Source: Mortierella sp. BCC40632 (lineage: Eukaryota; Mortierellomycota; Mortierellomycetes; Mortierellales; Mortierellaceae). From it: a stretch of 64,000 nt of DNA. The stretch's first letter is position 1; the number at the start of each line of letters is the position of its first letter. The DNA is taken from NCBI GenBank assembly GCA_011634665.1, contig WAEK01000007.1, positions 1,200,001-1,264,000 of the forward strand, given 5' to 3'. Under the pieces are notes generated by a model. That model ran no database searches, had not been told where the DNA came from, and worked only from the letters and a program-made list of their open reading frames with translations. Made by a program: the position numbers and the translations under genes. Of this stretch, positions 1 to 11,372 are shown in pieces.

Positions 1-115
1 CAAGATACACACTAGACCTAGAGATTAGTCTACCTCCTTCCTCCTCCACTCTTTTGATCATAAAAAAAGGCAAAAAAACCTATCCATTTTAATTCACTTT
101 CATACGCTCTGTTCC

Positions 116-1008
116 CTATGGGACAATCCCGCTTGTTGGATGGAAGCTGTTGTAATGACCTTTCCATTCGGGCAACTCGCTGATAACCTTTTCCAGTTTT
201 CGGAGTGGATGTGGCTCCTCACCGTCTTGAATATTCTCCTTTGTCCAGCCTTTCAGATCAATCTTGTAGCCAAGGACATCGATCAATCGGATCCAGTGTA
301 CCATGGCTAGATCAGCATAGGAAACCGTTTCACCAAAATAATGTCCATTGTTTCCATTCTTGATCAACCAACGTGTATGACTCTCCAAGAATCTGGGCAA
401 AACTTTTTCTTCAAAGGTCTTGCGTTTCTCTGGACTTGAGTCGAAGCAATAAGGGTAATGTTCCAGGTAGATATTCAAAGCAACAGACTTGTTGAGGGCT
501 GCTTCTTCGGGAGTGGATCCAAGAAATCCAAGTTTTTCAGCTAGGTATTGCTGGAGAAGGTCATTTCCCGTTTCGGAATTTGTTAGTTCTGGGTCTATAC
601 CACTTGGAAGACGATTCTTTTTATTTTTATTATTATTGTTGCTGTTGTTATTATTCTTACCTCGATGGCCATCGCCTCGGCAAGCTCAAAAGTCGATCCA
701 TCAGGACGTGTCTCGATCAAGACGGGAACGAGACCAAAAGGATAATCAGCTCTGTTATTGGCAATCTCTTCGTTCGTCACGAACAAGTTTGTGTATTGGG
801 CACCTGAGAGATGGAGAAGACTGCGTACCAGAGCTATTAAAAAAAAAAAAAGACAGTAGTCCAGAAGTTAAGAGACCATGGACAAGGGAATTCGGTTAGA
901 TGAGAGAGAGATGACCAGCAGATTGGACGCGTATTTACCGGCACGACCCTGGTAACCCATATACTTGACAACGTAGGTCGAAGAGTCTTTGGATTGAGGA
1001 AGCGTCAT
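116..1008 (-). CDS. Glutathione S-transferase, 3 exons
   Basis: Cytosolic GST-type protein of 215 aa that would conjugate glutathione to electrophiles. Exons on the minus strand are 1008-939, 803-661 and 550-116; all junctions are GT-AG and the phases close. The N-terminal half is a thioredoxin-like fold: a short first strand, GRAGAQYTNLF like the first helix of Sigma-type GSTs, then the LVPVL loop with its cis-proline and the FELAEAMAIE helix, which resembles the glutathione-binding ESxAI motif. The C-terminal half is helical, with YLAEKLGF and the TVSYADLAMVHW segment typical of GST_C. The length is normal for the family. The start ATG at 1008 is the first in frame with the conserved core. 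The class (Sigma-like) is an inference from general resemblance. The gene runs divergently from the chitin synthase about 1.2 kb away. Confidence 0.88.
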
Positions 1009-2040
1009 TGTGCAGGAATGTAAGGATTGTGGAGGAGAGAGGTTGTGAAGATGTGGTTTTTCTTTTGGTGGTTGACCTGGTAAAGTGAGATTAATATGTA
1101 ACACCTTTAGGGAGGGGTTCTTTTATACTTTTCAGGGTTGGCCACAGACTGTCTAACCTTGTCATAGATGATTGGATATCGATCACGCCGCCTCGTCGAA
1201 TCCATGGAAAGAAGGGCACGCCGTGTTCCTCCCCTCCCTCCCAAACACATACACAAACACGCAAAGTGGGGAGAATTGAGTTGACAATGTTGCCACGAAA
1301 ACGTGATGACCATTTGTGGATGTGTCAATCGAAGAGCGTCAGGACAGGGTCAAGGCGCCCACGCCCGCGGGAGGTTTTTTTAAACCCTGTCCAGTTGTCC
1401 AGTTGGCTCAGCGCTCCCCTTGCATCAGCTAGAGCGAGAAGAAAAGGGGTTCTAAGACGCTGAGCAAGGCAGACGGGGGACATGATTGGTCGGAGAATGC
1501 AGGCTATGTAAAATGTCATTTTAACCTTCAGGTCCTGGACGTGTTTATCCGCGCCTTGTGTCTCTCTAAAATTACTTTGGCTGGAACCCAAGATGGTAAT
1601 GACTGTCCAACGGTCAGGGGTCTAGCTGGATAGAAAACGGCAGGCGTCCCATCCACACGACTGTGCTCTCTTTTTTTCTTCCTTCTTTACGCCCACTCTC
1701 TCATTCTCTTCCTCTTCCGCCTCTTCCTCCGTCTCTTCCTCCTCCTCCGTCTCCTCCTCCTCTTCCTCACTCTCGGTTACTCCATTCCTGCTGGCAGGCC
1801 TTCCCGAGACCAGGTACCGCCTCAATGGGATCTCTAATGCAACGAATGCCATTCACTGATGCTGACTCCATCCTTACAAAAGTGCTCATCACTAATCTCC
1901 TCCTCCTCGTCTTCCATGCTCAGTTTCCAGTTTCGTCTCCTCTCCTGACTTGCTCCTTTCCTCGCCCTTTTTCACTTTTCTTTGCTTTTTTTTTCTCCCG
2001 CCATCTCGCCTGCATTGCTTCTCCTGTTGTCCTCTCTTTC

Positions 2041-2102
<62 letters not shown>

Positions 2103-2169
2103 CTTCTCTTGCACATCCCGTCCGTTGCTGCCCACCCTGTAACTTCACACCAATCATTTGAGACTCGCC
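1009..2169. other. Intergenic region, divergent GST / chitin synthase
   Basis: No supportable gene. The stretch 1660-1790 is CT/CTC-rich and 2034-2102 is an almost pure CT microsatellite that ends about 65 bp before the chitin synthase ATG, so it probably lies in that gene's promoter or 5'UTR. The open frames across it encode only Leu/Ser or Arg/Glu runs. Confidence 0.6.
2034..2102. repeat. (CT)n microsatellite upstream of chitin synthase
   Basis: Nearly uninterrupted CT dinucleotides on the + strand, immediately 5' of the chitin synthase start. CT-rich tracts are common in fungal core promoters and 5'UTRs, so a regulatory role is possible but not shown. Confidence 0.9.
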
Positions 2170-4944
2170 ATGGCCCGATACAACGGCAACAACCAATACC
2201 CCCCATTCCAAGATGCGGCGTTTCCTCCTTCCTCACCTTCGCAGATATACCAAGCGGCTTCGCCTCAGCGGAGGCCCACCAACACACTTCGCTCACCCAG
2301 TTCTCCACTCATGAACAACCACCCCTCACCCCAACAACAACCCGGTAGTCCTTATAATGGCTCCTACCCCGGCGGGCGTCCGGGCGCTGGAGGTGCTGGA
2401 GGATACAACCACTCAATGGGGCACACAGGCTACGATATGATCGATGAGAGCGACCAGGCTGGCCTGATGAGCAACCAGGGTCGTGCGGGTGGACGCCCCC
2501 CGCCTGGTCCTGTTGGATTCGGTCCTGGTCCAAGGACAGCGTCCAAACTTGATCGCAATGCAACCTTGAACCGCAGAGTAAGTTCTGCACAGAGTGTGGC
2601 AAAAAGTGTCTCTCATTGATTTTTTTTTTCTACCCTTCTCTTTGTGGTCAAGCTCATGCTAACAACTTTTCCTCTCCTTCTTCTTTGGTTTAATGACATG
2701 GTTCAGTCCATCTGCCATGTCCCCTTGACAGAAGGTAACCTGGTCATGGACTGTCCAGTACCTCGGCAACTACTCGAGAACGTTCACTTCAAGGGGGAAC
2801 GCGAATTTGAATTCATGAGATACACAGCTTGTACCTCCGACCCTAACGACTTTTTTAAGGAACGCTACACCTTGCGCCCAACTATTTATCGCCGACAGAC
2901 GGAGCTCTTTATTGTCATGACTATGTATAACGAGGACGACGAGTTGTTCATAAAGACGATGGGCTCCGTGATGAAAAATATTGCTCACCTGTGCACTCGC
3001 TCCAAGTCCAAGATTTGGGGAAAAGATGGATGGAAAAAGGTTGTCGTCTGTGTTGTTGCTGATGGTCGTAAGAAGTGCCATCCACGTGTCCTCAAGGTCC
3101 TCGCAGCAATGGGCGCCTACCAAGAAGGCGTCTCCATCGACACTGTTGCTGGTAAACCAGTGACGGCTCACATCTACGAGTACACGACTCAGGTCATGGT
3201 GGATTCTGAGCTCAAGATCCGAGGTGCTGACCGCGGTGTTGTTCCTGTCCAAATCCTTTTCTGTCTCAAGGAGCAAAACAAGAAAAAGCTCAACTCTCAT
3301 CGTTGGTTCTTCAATGCTTTTGCACACCAACTCAACCCAAATGTCTGTGTCTTGCTCGATGTTGGAACAAAACCTTCAGGAACCAGTATTTATCATCTCT
3401 GGAAGGCTTTCGACCGTGATTCGTCGATTGGAGGAGCCTGTGGAGAGATCTGTGCTGATTTGGGTCCCAACTGCAGTAACCTGCTGAACCCATTGGTTGC
3501 CTCGCAGAACTTTGAGTACAAAATGTCCAATATCTTGGACAAACCTCTCGAATCTGTCTTTGGTTATATTTCCGTTCTTCCCGGAGCTTTCTCTGCCTAT
3601 CGCTACAAGGCCTTGAAGGACTCTTCGCCTGGTGTCGGACCTCTCTCGTCTTACTTTAAGGGAGAGACAATGCACACATCAGGCGATGCTGGCATTTTCG
3701 AGTCCAACATGTATCTTGCCGAGGATCGTATCCTTTGCTTTGAACTGGTTGCCAAAAAGAATGAAGCCTGGCTTCTCAAGTATGTCAAGTCCGCCAAGGC
3801 TGCCACAGACGTCCCCGACAACATTGGCGAATTTATCTCCCAGCGACGACGATGGCTTAATGGATCTTTCTTCGCCGCCTTTTACTCATTGGCTCATTTT
3901 ACACGCATCCTGACTTCGGGTCAAGGTTTCTTCCGCAAGATTTTCTTGATGTTTGAATTCATCTACAACGCTATCAACTTGGTTTTCAACTGGTTCTCGC
4001 TTGCCAACTTTTACTTGACCTTTTATTTCCTCACCAAGGCTGCCGCCAATAATGTCGACCCCAACTTTTCACCCTTTGGACAATGGGGCACGGCAACGTT
4101 CGAGGTCATGCGAGAGGTCTACCTGGCTGCGATTATCATTGTGTTTATCTGCTCTCTCGGAAACCGTCCGCAGGGTTCTCGTTTCATTTTCATTATTGTC
4201 ATTTTCTTGTTTGCTGTCATCATGGGGTTCATGCTCTACCTCGCAGGATCAACGGTCTACGTGGTCGTAAAACCTGTTTGGGGCAACTACCGTGCGATGA
4301 TTGACCTGATGAAAGTTCAGGGCCCGTTCCGTGACACTGTGATCTCGCTATTGTCCACCTATGGTCTCTATATTGTGTCGTCGCTCATGCATTTTGAGCC
4401 CTGGCATATGTTGACATCGTTTATCGCATACCTGTTCTTGCTGCCTGCCTATATCAATATTCTGATGGTGTATGCTTTCTGCAACACACACGACGTCTCC
4501 TGGGGAACAAAGGGCGACAACAAGGCAGAAGGACTCGGAGAAGCGACCAAGGTGACCAAGGATGGCAAGGAAGTCTTGAAGCTCGAGAAACCGACCAACC
4601 GCGAGGACATTGATGCGATTTACCAATTGAACATGCAAGAGTTGATAGTTAGACCCGAGACTGTGAAGGAGCATCGAGACAAGAAGACAAAGCAAGAGGA
4701 TTATTACAAGATGTTCAGGACGCGTCTCGTCCTGTCATGGATGTTCACCAATGCATTGTTGGTGATTACAATGACGAGCACGTTCACGTTTAGCAAGGAC
4801 GGGGATGCGACCAAGGCAGCACCTTCCAAGACCGATATGTTCAACCCATACTTGAGCATGATCTTTTGGAGCGTCGCTGCATTGTCTGCAGTCCGTTTCG
4901 CAGGGTCAACACTTTACTTGATCCTCCGAGCACTCTTTGGATAG
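2170..4944 (+). CDS. Chitin synthase, division 1 type (GT2)
   Basis: Plasma-membrane processive glycosyltransferase that polymerises UDP-GlcNAc into chitin for the cell wall. Exons 2170-2577 and 2707-4944 join in phase 0 and give 881 aa. Residues 1-135 are a Pro/Gly/Ser/Gln-rich, low-complexity cytosolic head. Residues about 137-210 match the chitin synthase N-terminal domain ([10 protein letters not shown], then the [10 protein letters not shown] segment). The GT2 core follows with LDVGTKP near 353, EDRILCFEL near 475 and the hallmark QRRRWLNG near 515. Several membrane spans lie at about 548-735, and a final pair at about 808-879. Length and domain order are typical of class I-III enzymes. 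The first ATG of the frame (2170) is used; the upstream TTG is not needed. Confidence 0.95.
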
Positions 4945-5158
4945 AGAAAGAAAAAAAAAATAAAAAAAAAAAAAAAAAAAAAAAAGCATAAATCGTTTTT
5001 CGTTTAATACATTTTTTATTTAAATTAAAAAAAAAAATGTCATAGTCACAAAGCTGGGGGAAAGGGGAGAGAAGGTGGGGAGAGAGAGAGAGAAGAGAAA
5101 GAAAGACACAACACACCCACTCTTGTTCTTCCGACAATCTAGGACATGGGACGCCAAC

Positions 5159-8111
5159 ATGGAAACACAATCATCTAAGGCATTTGCAGTATCGCTCATT
5201 CTTGTTACTGCCGCTGTCGTGCTGGCCCACAGTCTTGCCCTCAACAACCGGGATAACGTCGCGGGTGGTGGCAGACACCGGAAACGGAGTAAAAATGGTC
5301 AGTCGAATTCAGCGGACATTCACTCTTCCTCTCCCTTCTCTCCCCCTCCCCCTGGTTTTCTCTGTCCTCGAATGTGGATGGATGGATCTTGAAAATTAGA
5401 GGGAGAATGACGCGAAATGAATTCTTCTCCAGAGCGATGACTTAAAAAAAAAGGTTCTAATCGATATGTGCTAGATGTCAGCAATGGACAGCCATCACGG
5501 CAATATGTGACAGGACTTGTAAACGTCGGAAATACCTGCTTCATGAACTCGGTGCTTCAGGTAGGAGAGAAAGTCCGCATTCAACCAGATATACACACCG
5601 TTGTCCTTGAAAAAAAAAAAAAAAAAAAGACCTCTTAGTAATACTTTTTGACCCCCCCCAATAGGCAATGGCATCTCTTCCATCTCTCAGGACATATCTC
5701 GAAGCCAGGAAAGATGTCGGACATGACCCCGAGTCTATCACTCTAGCCCTCCACGAGACTATTGAGAGTATGTAACGGGAGGGGGACGCATATCCGGTTA
5801 AAAAGACAAAAAAAAAAAAAAAAGGGAGCCGCACCGTCAGAGCTGGATACGCAGGACTTATGTCTCTTTGAAATAGTGTTGAATATCATGCACAGGTCTC
5901 CGACGGCAAAAAGACTCGTCAGGATGGTCAAAGTAGTTAAAGCCAAGGCGGCGCACGTCCTCACGAGCCAACAACAGGTAATATCTTTATCATTTTTTTT
6001 TTGTTAAAAAAAGTAACAAAGCCGAGATTGCTAAATCAACCGCTAATCTAACTAGGACGCGCAAGAACTCTTCCAAATCCTATCTTCTCGAATTTCCGAA
6101 GAACGTGAACGCCTTGACTATCGGACCACTTCCTCACTCTTGGACCGAATGACTGTAAGCGGAATCTTAAACATGGAACGACAAAACTCGGCGACTTCTG
6201 TTCTATCAGCCTCTTTATCCTTGCCATCTCCTGATGGTGCCCACCCAACAACCGGTGCCACTAAGCCTTCCGGATTTTCGTCCGCAGCTCCGACAGACGA
6301 TAGCTCTTGCACCCTGGACACGGGCGACCGTCAGGAACAGATTAAAACTAATGAGACGGAGGATGAAGGCCTATTGAGAGCAAGTGTCATCCTCGACCAA
6401 AAGGAGCAAGAAAAATTCCGTCGAACCAAGAGTCCCTTCATGGGACTCTTAGCCAGCAGAGTCTCTTGTGTTGACTGTGGATATACGGTAATAACTCGGC
6501 GTCTTTTGTATGTAAAAAAGGCCAAAACACACGGCGTCAACTGCCAAGAAAACAAAAACGGTCATCCGACTATGTCAATCGTCTTCTAAAAAAAGAGATT
6601 TTTTTTTCTTTGGTTTTCCTGGAATAGGCCGCAATAAGACACTCTACGTTTGACAATCTCTCATTAACGGTTCCAATGCAGGTCCGTTGTTGACCAATGC
6701 CACAAAGGCTTTCAGCTGATTGATGAACTTGAAGTATTAACAGCCCGAGTTCAATCTCTCCTATAGTATATGTGCAGACTTGAGGAGTGTTTGAACTTGT
6801 TTATTCATCTAGATACCATTAGTGATTTCAACTGTCGTAAATGTACGCTTCTCAACGCAAGCAAGGAACTAGAAAGGAAACTCCAAGTGGCCAAAAAGCG
6901 CGAGGAAGAGCGTACGGCCACGAATCAGAATGATCAGAATCAGTCCGGTAGCACGGATGGAACTACCCCTCCCGTGTCAATGAATGGCAAGACTCTCTCC
7001 AGCGCTTCGGGTGAAAAGACAAGCAAGAGTAGAAAATCCCGGAGGAGGCCACCGTCTAATGCTAGTGACTCTTCAGAGTCAGCGAGTAGTCCTGTCAGTC
7101 TGGAAGAAATCAACGAGCTCAAAAAAAAAGTTGATGATTGCTTGGTTTACGATATTGAGATGGACCTTGTATGTATCTGTCTACCGAACGCGGGAAGAAG
7201 AGCGATGAATTCACTACATCTTTCAGACTTGTAGCAGTTCAGGACGACTGATCAATTGAAATCGAACCCTCATTGGACTCTCTTTTATTAATTGCTAGGC
7301 CCCAATTGAGCTGACACCAGTTCGTAGCAAAAGGACGACCAAACATTCCATGATTGCCAAACCCCCTCAGGCACTCTGTTTGCACCTGAACCGATCCATG
7401 TTCACATCGACTGGAGAAATGGCCAAGAACCCGTGCAAGATCCAATTTTCGGCTTATCTGGACTTTACACCCTTCACCACTTCGGGACACTTGACGACAG
7501 TTCCGACAAGGAGCATGTCTCGGAGAGCCTCCGTCGCCCAGACAGGAGCCACTAATGGGCAAATCACCAAGGATGGTGTTGTTAGTCTGACCGCAGGGTT
7601 AGGGTTTGGTTTGGTAGGAGCCACCAAAGGACTTGGGATCGCTTCAACAACAAATCTCGACCGGTCATCGACTGCCTCTACATCGTCCACTACACACCCA
7701 GGATTCCACTCAAGCACATCCTCTCAGGATATCGGAGTCCTGAGTCGCGATAAGGAGATGGGTGAGAATGAGGAAGATGAAGGAGAGCCTGTCATATATC
7801 GTCTCTGGGCAGTGTTGGTTCATCTAGGAAGTCATAATTCAGGACACTTTGTGACTTATCGTCGCATTCCCTTGACCAAGAGTGAGATCAAGGTATCTGA
7901 CAAGAGTCGGATGGATCAATGGCTCCCACAGAGTACAAAGTCTCCTCTTAAGACTGCGCGTCAAAGACAGGAGAGACTTCAAGTGCTTGAGAGAGAGTCT
8001 TTGGAGGCCAAGTGGTGGAGGATATCGGATGAGGATGTCCAGATCGTGAGCTGGGACATGGTGAAGAATGCAGAGGCCTATATGCTTTTCTATGAAAAGG
8101 AGAATTTGTAG
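5159..8111 (+). CDS. Membrane-anchored ubiquitin-specific protease (USP/UBP, C19)
   Basis: Deubiquitinating cysteine protease of 709 aa in 8 exons: 5159-5297, 5475-5560, 5665-5767, 5877-5977, 6056-6487, 6628-6681, 6767-7168 and 7299-8111. All junctions are GT-AG and in phase. Residues about 9-28 form one hydrophobic span before a basic stretch (RHRKRSK), as in organelle-anchored USPs such as yeast Ubp1 and animal USP30. The Cys box is GLVNVGNTCFMN, with the nucleophile Cys near residue 65. QQDAQELF follows near 141. Two Cys pairs (CVDCG and CRKC) probably form a zinc ribbon. The His box HNSGHFVTYR is near 618 and WWRISDEDV near 677. A long Ser/Thr-rich insert sits between the ribbon and the His box. 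Placement on mitochondrial outer membrane or ER is inferred only from the single N-terminal span. Confidence 0.92.
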
Positions 8112-8652
8112 TAGATGGTTACCCTCCCCTCCCCTCCTTTTAGGGGAGAAAGATTGGCGTAGAGAATAGAATGGTCCTCCCCCTCCCCCAACTGGCCACC
8201 CATGGGCGCCAAGTTTTTTTTTTTTTTACTCGCTCTCTCTCTCTCACTCACTCACTCATATTTTCACAAGGGGAGGGATATTTTTTGTAACTCCCCGAGA
8301 ACACAAAGTTCAGAAGTGACTACTCTTTCAACTGTGGAGCGTGAGCCCGGACATGAACTATGCCGCTTGCGCCAACATTCTCATCCCCGTGAATTCATCC
8401 ATAGTTCAGACTGGTTTCCTGGAAACTCTTATCACCGCGCCACTTAACCCCACTCTTCCTCTCTCTCTCCTCTCCCCTTCCCATTCTCTGGCCCATGCCT
8501 CATAATGTCCTTGTTGAGCCAAAGCCTGCCCCTTTGTGAAATATCGAATGGCGTTGGCAAAAAGACGGTTTAATTACAAGTGCACTCTAGTGTAGGTTTG
8601 GTGAAGGAGGAAGGGGAGGAGAAGAAGGATGTGGGTGGATGTTTAGCGATAT
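8112..8652. other. Convergent intergenic region (USP / KEEL protein)
   Basis: 3' flanks of two convergent genes. I see a T run, short CT/CTCA repeats and no supportable coding sequence or RNA gene. Confidence 0.5.
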
Positions 8653-9351
8653 TTACAATTCCTCCTTTCTGTTCTCGGCCTGAGGTTCAGCCTCCTTTGG
8701 CTCGGCCTCCTTTGGCTCGGCTTCCTTTGACTCTCCTTCCTTGGACTCAGCCTTCTTTGCCTCCTCCAAAGCCTTCTTCTCCTCCAGAGCCTTCTTCTTC
8801 TTCTCATCAACGGTAACGCTGAGGTTGACTTCATATCCAGTATCATCCTCGGCGGCATTCACGATCGATGCGGGTGCCTCCGCAATGGGGAAGACCTCAG
8901 GAACATGGCTAGGGTCCTTGACGGGGTAACCTTCAACAGCCCTTTCCTCTCCCTTCTCAAAGTCCAACCATTTCTCACAACCGGCAATCTTGGAAGAGGT
9001 CTTGAAATATTTCATTGTAACCTCTTGGTGGACGTAGGGGCACTCGGCAGAGCAATCGGCCTTCATCCAGAACAAATCTTGGAAGGCAAGGCAGACGCAA
9101 CGTTGTTCTTTGGGGGTGGGTCCTGAGGGACGAGCGTTGATCCTGGCCGAGTTCATTGTAAGATCGCAGGCATGTGGGAAGTGGTTGTTCATAGCCTTGG
9201 TCAAGCAGGTAGCGCAGTAGTCTGGAGTCATGGACCCAGCCTTGAGATCGATAGCAGCCTTCTCTGAAGCTGTAAGAGCGGCATTGACGGACGAAGAGAA
9301 CACGGCCAGCGTGGAGGCGGCAATGATGGCGATGGCAGATGAGATATGCAT
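8653..9351 (-). CDS. Secreted 8-cysteine protein with KEEL C-terminus
   Basis: Intronless, 232 aa, not assigned to a named family. Residues 1-24 are a clear signal peptide (hydrophobic core, small residues before AAL). The mature part up to about residue 130 carries eight cysteines as a CxxC, a single C, a CxC, a CxxxC and a single C, which suggests four disulfides and folding in the ER. The C-terminal third is highly charged: a KKKKALEEKKALEE helix, then KEAEP repeated three times. The last four residues are KEEL, close to the KDEL/HDEL retrieval signal, so retention in the ER lumen is a reasonable guess rather than export. It is convergent with the USP gene. A CT/GA-rich stretch lies just upstream of its start. 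Confidence 0.8.
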   Translation of the reverse strand: MHISSAIAIIAASTLAVFSSSVNAALTASEKAAIDLKAGSMTPDYCATCLTKAMNNHFPHACDLTMNSARINARPSGPTPKEQRCVCLAFQDLFWMKADCSAECPYVHQEVTMKYFKTSSKIAGCEKWLDFEKGEERAVEGYPVKDPSHVPEVFPIAEAPASIVNAAEDDTGYEVNLSVTVDEKKKKALEEKKALEEAKKAESKEGESKEAEPKEAEPKEAEPQAENRKEEL

Positions 9352-10977
9352 GGTGGTGTGGAGTGATTTAATGTGGGATGGGGAGAGGAGAGGAGAGTGT
9401 GGAGAAAGAGGAATGTGGAGAAGAAGAAAGAAGGAAAGGGGGAAAAAAGCAAGAGAGAGAGAAAGAAAGACGCGCCAGTTTTATAGGTCGAACATCATTC
9501 CTCTTTTACAAAGTCTCCTTTGCGGTTGACCAATTCCGCGTATTGGAAGAGGACACACATCCATACACACATCCACACGCACATCCACACACCATCCTGT
9601 ATACATGTGCAAAACTGGTCACAGAGTTGTGGGCAACGCACCGGGAGAAGTATCACAGGATGGGGCGCGTCAGTATACACCCGCAGGCCAGGGGGCTGGG
9701 CCCATGGAGGCAATGACATTTCACTTCAGCAGTGTAAAGTGAAAACGGGCCACAAAACTCGACTCCTTGGAGCACTCGCCTCAATCCGCGTAACTGTCTT
9801 GTGTTTTTTTAGTGTTTTGTGTTCACTGTAGTGTTTTTCTTGTGCAGTGTAGAGAGAGGGAGAGAGGGAGAGAGAGTTATGGCTGTATCCACATATTTTT
9901 CCTGAGGTGTGACCAAGTAGCGCCTGTATTCTATTGTAGCGGCGCTGTCCTGCCCTGACACGAAGTGGCAGCATCAGGTCAGCGAGTTTGACTGTTCTGT
10001 TGTTCAACATGCTTGCCCTCACTTCAGACACTGGTGGACCTCTTAACGGCCGACAACGCATCCTGTTGTTCTTTTGTTTGTCGTACAGTCCTGTCCAAGA
10101 ACCCCAAACGAAATGCGGGAAGGGGAAAGAGAGTCTGTTATACCCACGGAGCATTTCATTGTTTTCTTATGACAAACCGAGTATCACCGCATATTTTTTT
10201 TTCTTTTCTTCTTCCACAAATCCCACATAAGATTCTCTTCTCTTCCCTCTCTCTCCACAGACAAACCCTGACACAGCACTAACACGCCAAGGTCGACAGG
10301 TAGCTCTGCAGCCACATCTTATTGAAGAGGCAATGCCGCAGACCTGTCAGCATGTTATTGTTGTTGCTGTTGTGTGTTTGCTGTCCACGAATCCAAAGAC
10401 GATTGGACGGCGGAATGGTAAGGATGATAACATGAGTGAGTTGCACAGACTCTGGATTCTTTGAGTCAGCAGCTCCTTCCTGCGCCACTCTTGTTCTTTC
10501 GTCTCCTTCAGGAAGCAAGGAGAGATGGAAAGATAGAGGGACCACTCCTTTTGTGAATACTGTCAAGGATGTCGAATGTACGCCCATCCACTGCATCCAC
10601 AGACAAGTTTCGACTCACTAAATGAGCTCGACTCCTTGAATTGATGATCGAAATGTCCACCTTGGTTGAATGCATTAATGCATGTCCACTATGCATCCTC
10701 GACAAATGACTAGCATTCCACATGTTCCGAGGGAATCCTGATGGTACTGAATCTGTATGATTCTCGTCAGAAATTGGATCAAGAGTAGCTCAGTCCAACG
10801 TCTAGTGGAGGAAGTGCGTCCTTGAGTAGATGAGACAATAAAAAAAAAAAGGGCGTCAACTGTCGCCACCAAATAATGTGACACTCGCAATTGGACCAAA
10901 GTCAAAACTGTCGATAGACTCATGACATGGTGTTATCCCCTCTTAATTTGACCATCATGACTCCACACACACACATT

Positions 10978-11040
<63 letters not shown>

Positions 11041-11372
11041 TCCCTTTGTCAGTTTTGTCAGTGACATTCGAACTGACCAGTGCAAGGAGAGAAGCATTTA
11101 GACTAGCTCTCTATCCAACTAGGGGCGTGAAAAGCCAGTGGGCTGTCCAGTGGGTAGTATTGAGCCCATTCACCTTAATCCCGTGTTGCTCCACAACGAT
11201 CTGCGTCCCACTCTGAACCCATTGTTCTTGTTGTAGGCGCAGACCACTACAACCGAGCCACAGATCGAGCCAAAATGTCCCGTGATGGGAAAGAGAAAGA
11301 CAACCTTGTCTCCTTCAAAGCTCTCTCTCCTCAACTTCGTTCTGTTGCCACTACTCCAGCTCATGCCAGAAC
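9352..11372. other. Gene-poor region with short repeats
   Basis: About 2 kb with no supportable coding region. It holds a CACATCCA-type tandem repeat at about 9553-9590, a GA-rich patch near 9851-9880, a palindromic GCATTAATGC near 10673 and a long (GA)n microsatellite at 10981-11036. Short open frames lack coding character. The right end (11275-11372) may be 5'UTR or an alternative start for the next gene. Confidence 0.5.
10981..11037. repeat. (GA)n microsatellite
   Basis: About 27 uninterrupted GA dinucleotides, about 340 bp upstream of the likely start of the neighbouring unrecognised gene. Confidence 0.95.

Noticed and set aside
1892..2308. Arg/Glu-rich open frames across the CT tract before the chitin synthase
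   Set aside because: Products of reading a dinucleotide repeat; antisense to the chitin synthase start.
2770..3330. 186-codon antisense frame inside the chitin synthase
   Set aside because: Shadow of the conserved coding strand; no independent support.
10981..11037. CRISPR-like or satellite array
   Set aside because: Pure dinucleotide repeat without spacers; no CRISPR arrays are present in the window.
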